From contig JBEONO010000015.1 of NCBI GenBank assembly GCA_040544425.1, forward strand, positions 1-64,000: 64,000 bases of DNA, in the 5' to 3' direction. This stretch comes from Solimicrobium sp040544425 (lineage in GTDB: Bacteria; Pseudomonadota; Gammaproteobacteria; Burkholderiales; Burkholderiaceae_D). The translations under genes were made by a program, and so were the position numbers. The notes beneath the pieces are model-generated. The model was not told where the DNA came from. It made no database searches and saw nothing but the letters and a program-made list of their open reading frames with translations. Shown in pieces: positions 8,940 through 17,442 of this stretch. The stretch's first letter is position 1. Each line of letters starts with the position of its first letter.

Positions 8940-9494
8940 ATGAGCCATACCAAACTCATTATTCTGGATCGCGATGGCGTGATCAATCATGACTCCGCTG
9001 CATTTATCAAGTCGCCTGAAGAATGGATACCCATTGACGGTTCGATGGAAGCCATCGCCAGACTGAATCAGGCCGGTTATGTGGTGGTGGTGGCAACCAA
9101 TCAATCAGGCATTTCCAGAAAATTGTTTGATATGGAAATATTGAACGCGATTCACCAAAAAATGCACACCGCCGCCCAGCACGTCGGTGCGACGATCGAT
9201 GCGGTATTTTTTTGCCCGCATGCTGCTGATTTTAATTGCGACTGCCGCAAGCCGAAACCGGGTATGATCCGTGAGATCGCCAGTCGCTATGATGTCGATT
9301 TAAAAGGCGTGCCGGTGGTGGGTGATTCGCTGCGCGACCTGCAGGCCGGGTTCGTTCTCGGTTGCATTCCACATCTGGTGCTGACTGGCAAAGGTCAAGG
9401 CACGGTCAATGCAGGCGGTTTGCCACCCGGTTCGACCGTACACAGAAATCTGTCAGCCATGGTTGATCATTTATTGAAAACTCAGACCGCCTGA
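8940..9494 (+). CDS. gmhB: D-glycero-beta-D-manno-heptose-1,7-bisphosphate 7-phosphatase
   Basis: This HAD-family phosphatase removes the 7-phosphate in ADP-heptose synthesis for the LPS inner core. The 184-residue protein has the HAD motif I L-D-R-D-G-V near the N-terminus, motif II T-N-Q-S-G, the zinc-binding loop C-P-H-(x5)-C-D-C-R-K-P-K-P-G typical of GmhB, and motif IV V-G-D-S-L-R-D. HisB-N type phosphatases share the fold, but the zinc loop and the position before plsC fit GmhB, as in other Burkholderiales. Confidence 0.92.
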   Translation: MSHTKLIILDRDGVINHDSAAFIKSPEEWIPIDGSMEAIARLNQAGYVVVVATNQSGISRKLFDMEILNAIHQKMHTAAQHVGATIDAVFFCPHAADFNCDCRKPKPGMIREIASRYDVDLKGVPVVGDSLRDLQAGFVLGCIPHLVLTGKGQGTVNAGGLPPGSTVHRNLSAMVDHLLKTQTA

Positions 9495-9518
9495 TTGAAA
9501 AAATAATTTGGGGAAGCA

Positions 9519-10253
9519 ATGCAATCTGTTTTGTTCTTACGCTCGTTACTGTTTGCCGTTTTAGTCACGCTGCTGACTATCGTCTGGGCCTTTGTTTGTA
9601 TGCTGGTCGCACCACTGCCGTACAACAAACGCTATTGGGTCACGGCGCGCTGGAATGTCACGGTGATCTGGTTAGCCAAAGTATTGTGCGGCATACGCTA
9701 TCGCGTGATTGGCGTTGAGAACTTACCGGACGAACCGGTGATCCTGCTCTCCAAACACCAATCGGCCTGGGAAACGATTTTTTATTTGATGTACATGCCA
9801 AGACCCCTGGTGTTCGTGTTCAAGAAAGAACTGCACTACATTCCGTTTTTCGGCTGGGGCCTGGCCTTGCTGCGCATGATTCCGATTGATCGCAGCAAAG
9901 GCAAGGACGCTTTCGGTCAGGTCGTCGTGCAGGGAAAAAAACGGTTGGCCAATGGTCAGTGGATCATCATGTTCCCCGAAGGGACACGGATTCCGGTTGG
10001 TCAAAAAGGTTTTTACAAAGGCGGCGGAGCGCGTTTGGCGATTGAGACCAAAGCGACGGTGGTGCCACTTGCCGTGAACTCCGGCGATTGCTGGCCGAAG
10101 AATTCCTTCGTCAAAAAGCCCGGCCTCATTACCGTGTCGATTGGCAAACCAATTTCCGTCGAGGGCAAAGATGCAATCCAGGTGATGCAGGAAGTGGAAG
10201 CCTGGGTCGAGTCTGAAATGCGGGTCATCTCTCCGCAACATTACCAAGGATAG
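9519..10253 (+). CDS. plsC: 1-acyl-sn-glycerol-3-phosphate acyltransferase
   Basis: It transfers an acyl chain to lysophosphatidic acid to make phosphatidic acid, the precursor of membrane phospholipids. The 244-residue protein has an N-terminal hydrophobic segment (about 5-32) anchoring it to the inner membrane. The acyltransferase block I reads H-Q-S-A-W-E, that is HX4E rather than HX4D. The block F-P-E-G-T-R is present. GGGGA lies upstream of the chosen ATG. Related acyltransferases that modify lipid A or ornithine lipids share these motifs, so the exact substrate is inferred. Confidence 0.88.
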   Translation: MQSVLFLRSLLFAVLVTLLTIVWAFVCMLVAPLPYNKRYWVTARWNVTVIWLAKVLCGIRYRVIGVENLPDEPVILLSKHQSAWETIFYLMYMPRPLVFVFKKELHYIPFFGWGLALLRMIPIDRSKGKDAFGQVVVQGKKRLANGQWIIMFPEGTRIPVGQKGFYKGGGARLAIETKATVVPLAVNSGDCWPKNSFVKKPGLITVSIGKPISVEGKDAIQVMQEVEAWVESEMRVISPQHYQG

Positions 10254-10258
10254 CGTGC

Positions 10259-11113
10259 ATGGCAGGAAGTAAATCATCACCGTTTTCTCAGCTGTCGGCA
10301 TTGGCGAAATACGTGCAATACGATTTATTTGACTCTTTGGCCGGCACGTTGATCGACCTGGCTCCGCAAACCGCATTACCCAAGGTCCTGGCCGAACATC
10401 CGCATGGCGTGCAGCTCGGACAGCATTACGTACCCTATCAATTACAGCGCTCGAAACGGCGCAGTATCGGATTTCAAATCACCCAGACTGGATTGCAGAT
10501 TACTGCGCCGCGCTGGGTCAGTCTGGCTGAAATCAATTCCGCCATCGTCAGCAAACAGCGCTGGATTTTAAAAAATCTGCAAGAACAGCGCGAGCGTCCG
10601 CCCGCCGAAGTGAATACCCCGACTGTCTGGACCAGTGGTGCGCAACTGCCGTTTCTGGGACACGCTGCCATCCTGAAAGTCGAGTATGGTGCGCCGACCC
10701 GGTTTGATCTGGAAACGGGCTTGATCACGCTCAACCTGCCTGCTGATTCGACGCCCGCTCTGTGCAAAAAACACTTGCTGGCCTGGCTGATGAGTCAGGC
10801 GCGCAAAAATTTCAGCGAGCGCCTGCCCTACTATGCCGGACTGCTGGGCGTGACCTATCATTCGTTTTCCCTGTCCAGCGCCAACACCCGCTGGGGTTCC
10901 TGCAATGCACACGGCAAGATCCGCCTGAACTGGCGTCTGATTCACTTTTCACCGCGCTTGATCGATTATGTGATCGCGCATGAACTGGCACATCTGCTGG
11001 AAATGAACCACAGCCCACGCTTCTGGGCCAAGGTTGAGCAGGTGTTTCCTGACTACGTGACTGCCCGCGAAGAATTGAATCAGTTGGGCTTGAAGGCTTT
11101 GCCGCAGTTTTAA
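10259..11113 (+). CDS. YgjP-like (DUF45) M48-type metal-dependent hydrolase
   Basis: The 284-residue protein carries the zinc-metallopeptidase motif H-E-L-A-H near residue 240, followed by N-H-S-P-R-F-W, the signature of the YgjP/SprT-like DUF45 family. The segment T-R-W-G-S-C-N preceding it is also conserved there. The N-terminal 60 residues are poorly conserved. The natural substrate of these proteins is not established. It starts six bases after plsC, with AAGGA ahead of the ATG, and is the last gene of the glyQ run before the convergent type VI island. Confidence 0.85.
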   Translation: MAGSKSSPFSQLSALAKYVQYDLFDSLAGTLIDLAPQTALPKVLAEHPHGVQLGQHYVPYQLQRSKRRSIGFQITQTGLQITAPRWVSLAEINSAIVSKQRWILKNLQEQRERPPAEVNTPTVWTSGAQLPFLGHAAILKVEYGAPTRFDLETGLITLNLPADSTPALCKKHLLAWLMSQARKNFSERLPYYAGLLGVTYHSFSLSSANTRWGSCNAHGKIRLNWRLIHFSPRLIDYVIAHELAHLLEMNHSPRFWAKVEQVFPDYVTAREELNQLGLKALPQF

Positions 11114-11149
11114 AATTCGCTGACATGTGGTTTCATACCTGAACTAGCG

Positions 11150-12298
11150 TCAGGCTCCCGGACCGGTCTGAAAAAGTCGCACGATCTCGGGCTTGGGTGT
11201 TGGCTGGCCATTCCAATGCGCACCGGGTTGTAAGGCAAACCGCTGCACCCGACCGACCGGCAAAGGAATCCGCGTCGCACCCTTAACCAGCGCGGCACTG
11301 ATTTCATCCGGATCGTCACCCACCGTCACTTCCACCGTCGCCATGTCGTCGTCACCCGGCATATAGGCATTGTCTTCCAGTTGCCGGCCCGGGAACAGTT
11401 GATCGAAGGCGGCACGCACTTCATGCAGATCGGCTTCACGACCGGCGCGGTAGCGTAAATTAAATTCCAGCCACAGATATTGGCGTTGGCCTGATCTGTC
11501 GTTAAACCAAAATTTGGCAGTCTCGGGAATGCCGCGCATCACATTGGCAACTTTGTAGAGCGACAGTTCCCACGCGCCGATGGTTTCAAATTCGCCACTG
11601 CCCTGATAGCTGTCGAGTTCGATCAGGCGCGACACATTGCCAGCCAACGCGTGACGCCAGGGGAACTTCACACTGATGTAGCGCATATACCAGCTGGGGT
11701 CGGCGCGCCAACCGTTCTTGATCAGTTCTATCGTTTCCGGTTTGAAGTCCCAAGCGGCCAACTCTTTCCAGCGGTCTTCGTTGAGCGTGAATGTACCAAC
11801 CGGCAAACGAGCGTTATAACTCTTCACATCCATGCCAGGGATCACTTCAGCCCGGTAGGTCTGCAATTCAACTTGATGGGTGTAGCCGCTTGCCCACAGC
11901 ATGATGTTGCCTTGCGGGGCGATGCCAAACCGTAACTCGAAGAAGCGCGGCTTAACCACACCATAGTTCACATCTTTGTCGATAATTTTGGGCTGCTCAA
12001 AAAACAGATTGTAAATCCGGTCGATTGGCAGTTCCGCGTCCAGACGATAGAACCGGTCTTCCTGGTAATCGTAATAGCTAAGGTGGACGGTCTTGGGTAA
12101 GCGCGATCCTTTCGGGTTGGTACCTCCCATGTCGCTACTGCCCATGCCCCAATTGGCACCAAATCCGGAAAAAAACCGGGCTACCTCTTCGCCCTGCGCG
12201 TCTTTAAGCCAGTTGTCGGCCCATAAGGTTTCCAGTCGAGAATTAGCGATCGGATCAATGTCGATACTGTAAGTACAAAATCTAATAGTCCATTTCAT
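11150..12298 (-). CDS. DUF2931 protein, candidate immunity protein of the adjacent Tle1 effector
   Basis: This 382-residue protein starts directly with the DUF2931-type segment K-W-T-I-R-F and later has N-P-K-G-S-R-L-P-K, as in DUF2931 proteins found beside type VI lipase genes. It is the last gene of the vgrG-lipase cluster, which suggests that it protects the producer from the phospholipase. That role is inference from position. There is no signal peptide or lipobox in this ORF. That is odd for an immunity protein, because Tle1 phospholipases act from the periplasm. The codons just upstream are in frame with a 45-codon leader (12317-12454) that ends in TAA six codons before this ATG. No clear ribosome-binding site precedes 12298. 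Confidence 0.7.
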   Translation of the reverse strand: MKWTIRFCTYSIDIDPIANSRLETLWADNWLKDAQGEEVARFFSGFGANWGMGSSDMGGTNPKGSRLPKTVHLSYYDYQEDRFYRLDAELPIDRIYNLFFEQPKIIDKDVNYGVVKPRFFELRFGIAPQGNIMLWASGYTHQVELQTYRAEVIPGMDVKSYNARLPVGTFTLNEDRWKELAAWDFKPETIELIKNGWRADPSWYMRYISVKFPWRHALAGNVSRLIELDSYQGSGEFETIGAWELSLYKVANVMRGIPETAKFWFNDRSGQRQYLWLEFNLRYRAGREADLHEVRAAFDQLFPGRQLEDNAYMPGDDDMATVEVTVGDDPDEISAALVKGATRIPLPVGRVQRFALQPGAHWNGQPTPKPEIVRLFQTGPGA

Positions 12299-12316
12299 GA
12301 CTGCAGTTTCAGGTTT

Positions 12317-12454
12317 TTAGTGAGCATACATAAATATTCCTTTTAAAGAGTCGGTGGCATAAATTGAGGAAATGGTCGTAATACCGAGACTGGTGATGGT
12401 TGCGCGTTTGAGCCAAACACGGCGTGCAGGATTGGGAGGGTTAGCCAGCTTCAT
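12317..12454 (-). CDS. Short leader ORF (45 aa), in frame with the DUF2931 gene
   Basis: The ATG at 12454 lies inside the 3' end of the lipase gene (14-base overlap), and the frame runs for 45 codons to a TAA at 12317-12319. The peptide has a basic stretch (A-R-R-V-W-L-K-R) followed by about 15 uncharged, Thr/Ser/Ile-rich residues ending in S-S-I-Y-A, so it resembles a weak signal peptide or membrane anchor. After the TAA the same frame continues for six sense codons into the ATG of the DUF2931 gene. It may be a separate small membrane peptide, or the true N-terminus of the DUF2931 protein cut off by a nonsense change. I do not recognise a family. Confidence 0.4.
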   Translation of the reverse strand: MKLANPPNPARRVWLKRATITSLGITTISSIYATDSLKGIFMYAH

Positions 12455-13766
12455 GATGTCGCTCCCATGTCAGCAAATCGCGATAACGCGGCTCCATGCC
12501 GAATTTGGCATGATTCGCCGACAGGTGCAGGTAAGCACGGCGAAATTCCCTGGCGCGCTCCAAACCCAGTTGAGTGTTCAGTTCCCAATCGATGCGGGTT
12601 GGTTTTCCGGCGTGAAATGCATTGTCCTGCACCAGTTGACGCAAGCTGGTTTGTAGCGCAGCAATGGCAGGCTCCCTGGCGAGCATATCCAGTCTGGATT
12701 GGTATGTAGTCACGGTAAATTTCTCTGCCATATCGACCATTAAGGACAGCGCGACTTTGTAATAATCTCCGGTGACAGTGCGCTGATGGAAATATGGCTG
12801 CCAAGGTGTGGCCTTCATGTCAGCAGCGCGATAGAAGCCTTGTTGATAGACAAAGGCTTGCGGTCCGTAAAGCTCTCCGGTGCCCTTGACAGAATCGGCA
12901 ACGACTGCCGGTGCCAAATGTCGCTGTTCGATCTCCCCTTGATTGACATCGCAGAGATATCCGCCGCCCACGTCCGAATGCGCTCCCGGCATCCCCAACT
13001 CAAACCCCATTGGTTTGTAATGATTGTCGTAGACAACGGTAGCGTTACGCGCACTGGCAATGGTGGTATCAGAAAAATTGGATCGATATTCATCCAGCGC
13101 CACCAGATGAAAGACATGTCTGGCCGATTCGTCGGTAAATCGCAGCCCCAAATCGTTGACATCGTTACGGTGGTTGATGCCTTCTGCGGAGACAGTATCG
13201 AACAACCCGACGAAATTTACGACGACTTGAACGTGACTCCACTGGTCCGTAAAATGTTTCGCGATCTCGTGTTCGTCGCGCAGCAGATGCACAAAATGTC
13301 GTGCAGTAGCGGCACCCCGGCTAAAACCGAAAATATTTAATTCCAGCAGCGCTGGCGGTCCGGCTTTTCCGCGAGACGCTTTTACTGAATCCATTAAAGG
13401 TCCAAATGCCGACTGCGCCCGTGCCCTAATACCTGTTTCTCCTTCCCCCAAGGCATATCCCTTCATGCTGTCTTTCTCGTATTTGGTTGTTCCCATGCCT
13501 TCGATATACACCCCAATATCGGTTCCAGTAATGACCAGCCCAATCGCCTTCCACATGCGCGCCACATTCGACAAGGCATTTGCGTAACTGGTGCCTTCGC
13601 CTCCGTATTCTTTACGGGTTGCCTCGTCCGCTTTTTCAACGTTGTAGTAATTATTGAGAGTGCCATCAAAATACAGATTGGCTGGCACTTTATCGACTGT
13701 GACGATATGTTGAGTGTCGTCACCGAGAGTCGACATCGTTTTATTGTTGTAGAGTCCTTGTTCCAT
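12441..13766 (-). CDS. Tle1-type T6SS phospholipase effector (DUF2235)
   Basis: The 441-residue protein belongs to DUF2235, the family that includes the Tle1 phospholipase effectors of type VI secretion. The nucleophile elbow reads G-F-S-R-G (Ser near 149) within N-I-F-G-F-S-R-G-A-A. The putative acid lies in L-F-D-T-V-S (Asp near 190) and the histidine in H-S-D-V-G-G-G-Y (near 263). It lacks a signal peptide, as expected for cargo delivered by VgrG. I chose the ATG at 13766, which has AAAGGA five bases upstream. The longer frame to 13862 runs into vgrG and has no ribosome-binding site. It lies 31 bases after vgrG. In studied systems such enzymes hydrolyse phospholipids of rival cells. Confidence 0.85.
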   Translation of the reverse strand: MEQGLYNNKTMSTLGDDTQHIVTVDKVPANLYFDGTLNNYYNVEKADEATRKEYGGEGTSYANALSNVARMWKAIGLVITGTDIGVYIEGMGTTKYEKDSMKGYALGEGETGIRARAQSAFGPLMDSVKASRGKAGPPALLELNIFGFSRGAATARHFVHLLRDEHEIAKHFTDQWSHVQVVVNFVGLFDTVSAEGINHRNDVNDLGLRFTDESARHVFHLVALDEYRSNFSDTTIASARNATVVYDNHYKPMGFELGMPGAHSDVGGGYLCDVNQGEIEQRHLAPAVVADSVKGTGELYGPQAFVYQQGFYRAADMKATPWQPYFHQRTVTGDYYKVALSLMVDMAEKFTVTTYQSRLDMLAREPAIAALQTSLRQLVQDNAFHAGKPTRIDWELNTQLGLERAREFRRAYLHLSANHAKFGMEPRYRDLLTWERHHEAG

Positions 13767-13797
13767 CGTAGTCCTTTCGCTTGTTTTAAATCGGGCA

Positions 13798-16464
13798 TTA
13801 ACGCCGTTCAGGTTTGAGGTGTAAGTCTTCCGTCTGATTGCCGGTCCCGGTCCGAACAGCAAGCCCTTTTGAGTCGGTCCTGCCGCTCACGATTTCCCCA
13901 CTTGGTGTTTGAATGGCATAAGCAAAATTGCTCACCGGCCTGCCGTTTTGCTCGCGCAGCACAAACATTTCGTTGTAGGGAGTGATCTCAGTCGCGCTGT
14001 GCGCTGGCATACACTTCGGTTCCCGTATCCGATGCGCCGCCGCATGGACGATATGATCACCATTGGTTCCTTGCTCAATCCCGGCGGTAGTCCAACGCGT
14101 ATAACTGCCACCACCATTGACCACAACTGCTTTACTCGCGTTGACAGTGATGGTTTCTGCAGTGCCAGACATGTTCAATTTCGCCACGACATTGATGCTT
14201 TGTTGCAGCGCTTTGATGTCGATGTCGCCAGCAGCGGCAACGAGTTTCAATCCGGCTTTACAGGCAAATAAACGAATCGCATCGCGCACACTGGCCAAGA
14301 CACTGTTGCCACTGGACAGACTGATGTGCTGTTCAGCCGTGATGGCGTGATGCTGAGCACTGTGCTGTTGGGTGCTGCCAGCGGTGGTACTGGCAATTCC
14401 AGCCGGACTGGCCACGACTACATGAGGCGCTGTCAATTCAGGGAACTGGCCGCTTTTGAGGTTGGCATTTCCATTGCCCGCGATTTCATTGTTTTGTCGT
14501 TGCAGGTCTCTGGCAACTTGGGCTTGATCGCTTTGTTCTTGCGCGCCTGCCTGTTGTGCCGCATTCGCCAGTGTGTCGTGTTGCTGATGGGCCTTGCTGA
14601 ATCGCTGCGCCGTTTCATCCAGACTGGTGATGTGACTCTCCGCTCGCACTCTGGCTTCGGTGCTGACGAGCAAACCGTTTTTGGCATGCAGGGCACCATG
14701 GCCGTCTGTGCGGAGTTCAAAGCCCTGACCACGCAAATCTGTGCGGCCCTGATTGTCTTCGATCCGGGTAATCATTCCTAAACTGAGCTGACTGTGATCG
14801 TGGTCACTTTTGAGTTGCACCTGTATGGCGTCTTTGCTGTCATCCAGAATGAGGTGATTGCTGCGACCCGAACTGGCGTTGCCACCGCCCTCGTCGTTTA
14901 ATTCCCGGCTGCGCAGGCCCGTTAAGGCTTGCTGGGCGGGGAGCTGCCACGGCGGCATGTTCATTTGATTGTGCAGGCTGCCGCAGCAGATCGGTTGGTC
15001 AGGATCGCCACCCAGAAATTTGATGAAGACTTCCTGTCCTGTGCGTGGAATGGCTTGTTGGCCCTGCTGATTACCGGCCCAGGGCAAGGCCACTCTGACC
15101 CAGCAACTGCTGTTCTGATTTCCCTTGCCGTAGCGGTCCCAGGGAAACTGGACTTTGATGCGGCCGTATTGATCAGTGTAGAGATTGTTGGCGGCGGTAT
15201 TTTTGTCGGGGCCGGTCACCATGGCGACTTCCGGGCCGAGACTGCGCGGTTTGGCTTGGGTGAGGTCGGGGCGTAATACGGCATTGATGGGTTGCGCCGT
15301 AAAATCGGTCTGGACTTTCCACACACCGCGTTCAATCTGTGACTCTGTGCGCGAACGAGCCTGTGACTCTTCGCCGACGTTCTCCAATAGAAAATCGGTC
15401 GTCAGTACGAGATAAGTCACATTGGCGGCGCGATGGGGATGCTCGCTCAGGGTAAAGCTGGTCGCGGCTGGCAAACCCCGCAAATAGGCACTGCCCCTGG
15501 CACGCTGACCATGTTGACGTTGCTCCTGCAGGCGCAGTCGGGCCAATTGTCTGCCTTGTTCGTTGGTCTGGTTGGCCTGGCCGTCGCACCCGGCATTGGG
15601 CTGGCTGTAGTTCGTGCCGCGATCGGCATCGCGCCAGTAATACAGTTCCTGCCGGTTCTGTCCGGTTGGGCGGGGATCGCTGTAGCTGGCATCCATCGTG
15701 GCGCGGGATCGGGTGTAGTCGTAGTCGCGACTGGCAACGGTGCCGACTGTCAGCTTATGTTCGGGACTGAAGGCATGAATATAGTCACAATCGATCTTGT
15801 AACCGGGTGGGTAGCAGGGGATGGTGGCACAGGCTGGGCTGGCTTCGGGAAAGGCGCCGTTGTAGTCCGATAAAATCAGGCGGTGTACCCCCTTGCTATG
15901 CTCGAAGTGATAGTTGATCCCCCACTCCTGCATCAGCCTTGTGACAAACGCATAATCGGTTTCGTTGTACTGCACGCTGTAGTCGCGCTGCGGGTAGGTT
16001 TCGATCAGGCGTTTGTCCACCACGAACGGATAGTCTGATAACACCGCCAGAATGGTTTGTACGGCAGTCTGGTTCTGAAAGACTTTACAGTCGGCTGTGA
16101 GCGTCGCCAGATGCAGCCAGGGACGTAAAGTGAATTCAACTACCGTATGGCGGTTGTCTGTGGTGATAAAGCGCGCTGCGGTTACCAGCGCTGAGATTTC
16201 TCTGGTTCCGGCACCGAGATTGCGATGACTGCCCGAGCCCGAGCCTTCGAGTTCAATGAGGCAGGTGATCTCCTTGCCGATCACGCTGTCGAGATCAAGA
16301 TTGGCGGCAGCGCGGTCTGAAGTTTGTAGCGTGAGGCGATAATCAAACAACTGATTGATGCCTTCGGTTCCGCGCAGTCTGGTTGGGGTGAAAGTAGCGT
16401 CAAGCCCGGACAGCGCGGGGCCGTCTATGCTCAAAGCACGGGGGTGGGTAAATAGTCCATTCAT
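13798..16464 (-). CDS. vgrG: T6SS spike protein VgrG with C-terminal TTR-like extension
   Basis: The 888-residue protein is a VgrG/TssI spike. The gp27-like part (about 1-330) is followed by the OB-fold with Y-G-R-I-K-V-Q-F-P-W-D-R and S-C-W-V-R-V-A-L-P-W-A-G, then the glycine-rich DUF2345 beta-helix region interrupted by a Gln/Ala-rich linker. The last 60 residues form a separate unit (F-V-L-R ... G-R-P ... Y-A-I-Q ... G-R-T-D-S-K-G) resembling the transthyretin-like domain that loads Tle1 in enteroaggregative E. coli. The cargo gene follows immediately, which fits a dedicated carrier. GGAG lies seven bases before the ATG. No core T6SS genes or hcp are in the window, so this is an orphan vgrG cluster. 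Confidence 0.93.
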   Translation of the reverse strand: MNGLFTHPRALSIDGPALSGLDATFTPTRLRGTEGINQLFDYRLTLQTSDRAAANLDLDSVIGKEITCLIELEGSGSGSHRNLGAGTREISALVTAARFITTDNRHTVVEFTLRPWLHLATLTADCKVFQNQTAVQTILAVLSDYPFVVDKRLIETYPQRDYSVQYNETDYAFVTRLMQEWGINYHFEHSKGVHRLILSDYNGAFPEASPACATIPCYPPGYKIDCDYIHAFSPEHKLTVGTVASRDYDYTRSRATMDASYSDPRPTGQNRQELYYWRDADRGTNYSQPNAGCDGQANQTNEQGRQLARLRLQEQRQHGQRARGSAYLRGLPAATSFTLSEHPHRAANVTYLVLTTDFLLENVGEESQARSRTESQIERGVWKVQTDFTAQPINAVLRPDLTQAKPRSLGPEVAMVTGPDKNTAANNLYTDQYGRIKVQFPWDRYGKGNQNSSCWVRVALPWAGNQQGQQAIPRTGQEVFIKFLGGDPDQPICCGSLHNQMNMPPWQLPAQQALTGLRSRELNDEGGGNASSGRSNHLILDDSKDAIQVQLKSDHDHSQLSLGMITRIEDNQGRTDLRGQGFELRTDGHGALHAKNGLLVSTEARVRAESHITSLDETAQRFSKAHQQHDTLANAAQQAGAQEQSDQAQVARDLQRQNNEIAGNGNANLKSGQFPELTAPHVVVASPAGIASTTAGSTQQHSAQHHAITAEQHISLSSGNSVLASVRDAIRLFACKAGLKLVAAAGDIDIKALQQSINVVAKLNMSGTAETITVNASKAVVVNGGGSYTRWTTAGIEQGTNGDHIVHAAAHRIREPKCMPAHSATEITPYNEMFVLREQNGRPVSNFAYAIQTPSGEIVSGRTDSKGLAVRTGTGNQTEDLHLKPERR

Positions 16465-16591
16465 TCGTCAGCTCCATGGCGGCAATACCGCAGTCAGTAA
16501 ATGGATGACGATAAATGCAGCGTTGGCTGATTGGTATTCGGTTAGACACGTAGCTGTGGTTTCACTTCTCTACCAGGAGAGACGCAGTAAA

Positions 16592-16635
16592 GCATTGCCC
16601 ATTCAAAAAATTTCTGTAATTTTGAATGGGAATGC
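16592..16635. repeat. Long inverted repeat between rsmA and vgrG
   Basis: GCATT-g-CCCATTCAAAA (16592-16608) is complementary to TTTTGAATGGG-AATGC (16620-16635), leaving one bulged base and an 11-base loop. It lies 33 bases beyond the end of rsmA and about 130 bases before vgrG on the same strand. It could end the rsmA transcript, although no T-run follows, or be an island boundary or control element. Confidence 0.5.
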
Positions 16636-16668
16636 CTGCCACAGGACCACGATGAGGAGGGGAACGGA

Positions 16669-17442
16669 CTAGGCTTTGAGTAAATTTGCCAGCGCGACAA
16701 ACTGTTCGAGGCCAATTGCCTCGGGGCGCAGTTGCGGGTCGATCCCCGCTTCAACCAGCTGCGCTTCGGTGAACAGGCCGGCCACACAATTACGAATCAC
16801 CTTGCGACGCTGCGAGAAGGCCTTCGTGACAGTGATCTGCAGATTTTTTAAATCACAGGCCAGGGGCTGCGCTTTCGGTATCATGCGCACAATCGCTGAC
16901 TCGACTTTGGGTGGTGGATCAAAAGCGGTTGGCGGCACGATAAACATCAGGTCCATGTGATAACGCCATTGCAGCATCACCGACAAACGACCAAATGCTT
17001 TGCTGCCTGGCCCGGCCACCATCCGTTCAACGACTTCTTTTTGCAGCATGAAATGCTGGTCTTCGACATAGGGGGCGATATCAGCGAGATGAAACAACAG
17101 CGGGCTGGAAATGTTGTAGGGCAGATTGCCGACTATGCGTAATTTCCGGCCTTCGGCAACCGGGATCTGGCGGAAATCAAATTTCAGGGCATCGGCAGAA
17201 TGCACCTCCAACCTGGCCGGGTCAAAGTCTTTTTTCAAGCGCGTCACCAAATCCCGATCCAGCTCGACCACATGCAGGTGAGATACGCCCTGCAACAGCA
17301 AACGCGTCATCGCTGCCAGACCAGGCCCGATTTCAACCATGCTGTCATTGGGTTGCGGATTGATGGTGCTGATAATCCGGTTGAGCACACCGTCGTCGGT
17401 GAGAAAATTTTGGCCGAAGCGCTTGCGTGCAATGTGTTTCAT
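16669..17442 (-). CDS. rsmA: 16S rRNA (adenine1518-N6/adenine1519-N6)-dimethyltransferase
   Basis: It dimethylates two adjacent adenines in the 3' terminal hairpin of 16S rRNA during small-subunit assembly. The 257-residue protein opens with K-R-F-G-Q-N-F-L and has the SAM site E-I-G-P-G-L, the motif I-V-G-N-L-P-Y-N-I-S-S-P-L and the C-terminal helical region ending with the conserved E-A-I-G-L-E-Q-F. It overlaps pdxA by four bases and closes the lptD-surA-pdxA-rsmA series. Confidence 0.97.
   Translation of the reverse strand: MKHIARKRFGQNFLTDDGVLNRIISTINPQPNDSMVEIGPGLAAMTRLLLQGVSHLHVVELDRDLVTRLKKDFDPARLEVHSADALKFDFRQIPVAEGRKLRIVGNLPYNISSPLLFHLADIAPYVEDQHFMLQKEVVERMVAGPGSKAFGRLSVMLQWRYHMDLMFIVPPTAFDPPPKVESAIVRMIPKAQPLACDLKNLQITVTKAFSQRRKVIRNCVAGLFTEAQLVEAGIDPQLRPEAIGLEQFVALANLLKA

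Noticed and set aside
9723..10376. 217-codon minus-strand frame opposite plsC and the metallopeptidase
   Set aside because: Both plus-strand genes are well supported and this frame crosses both.
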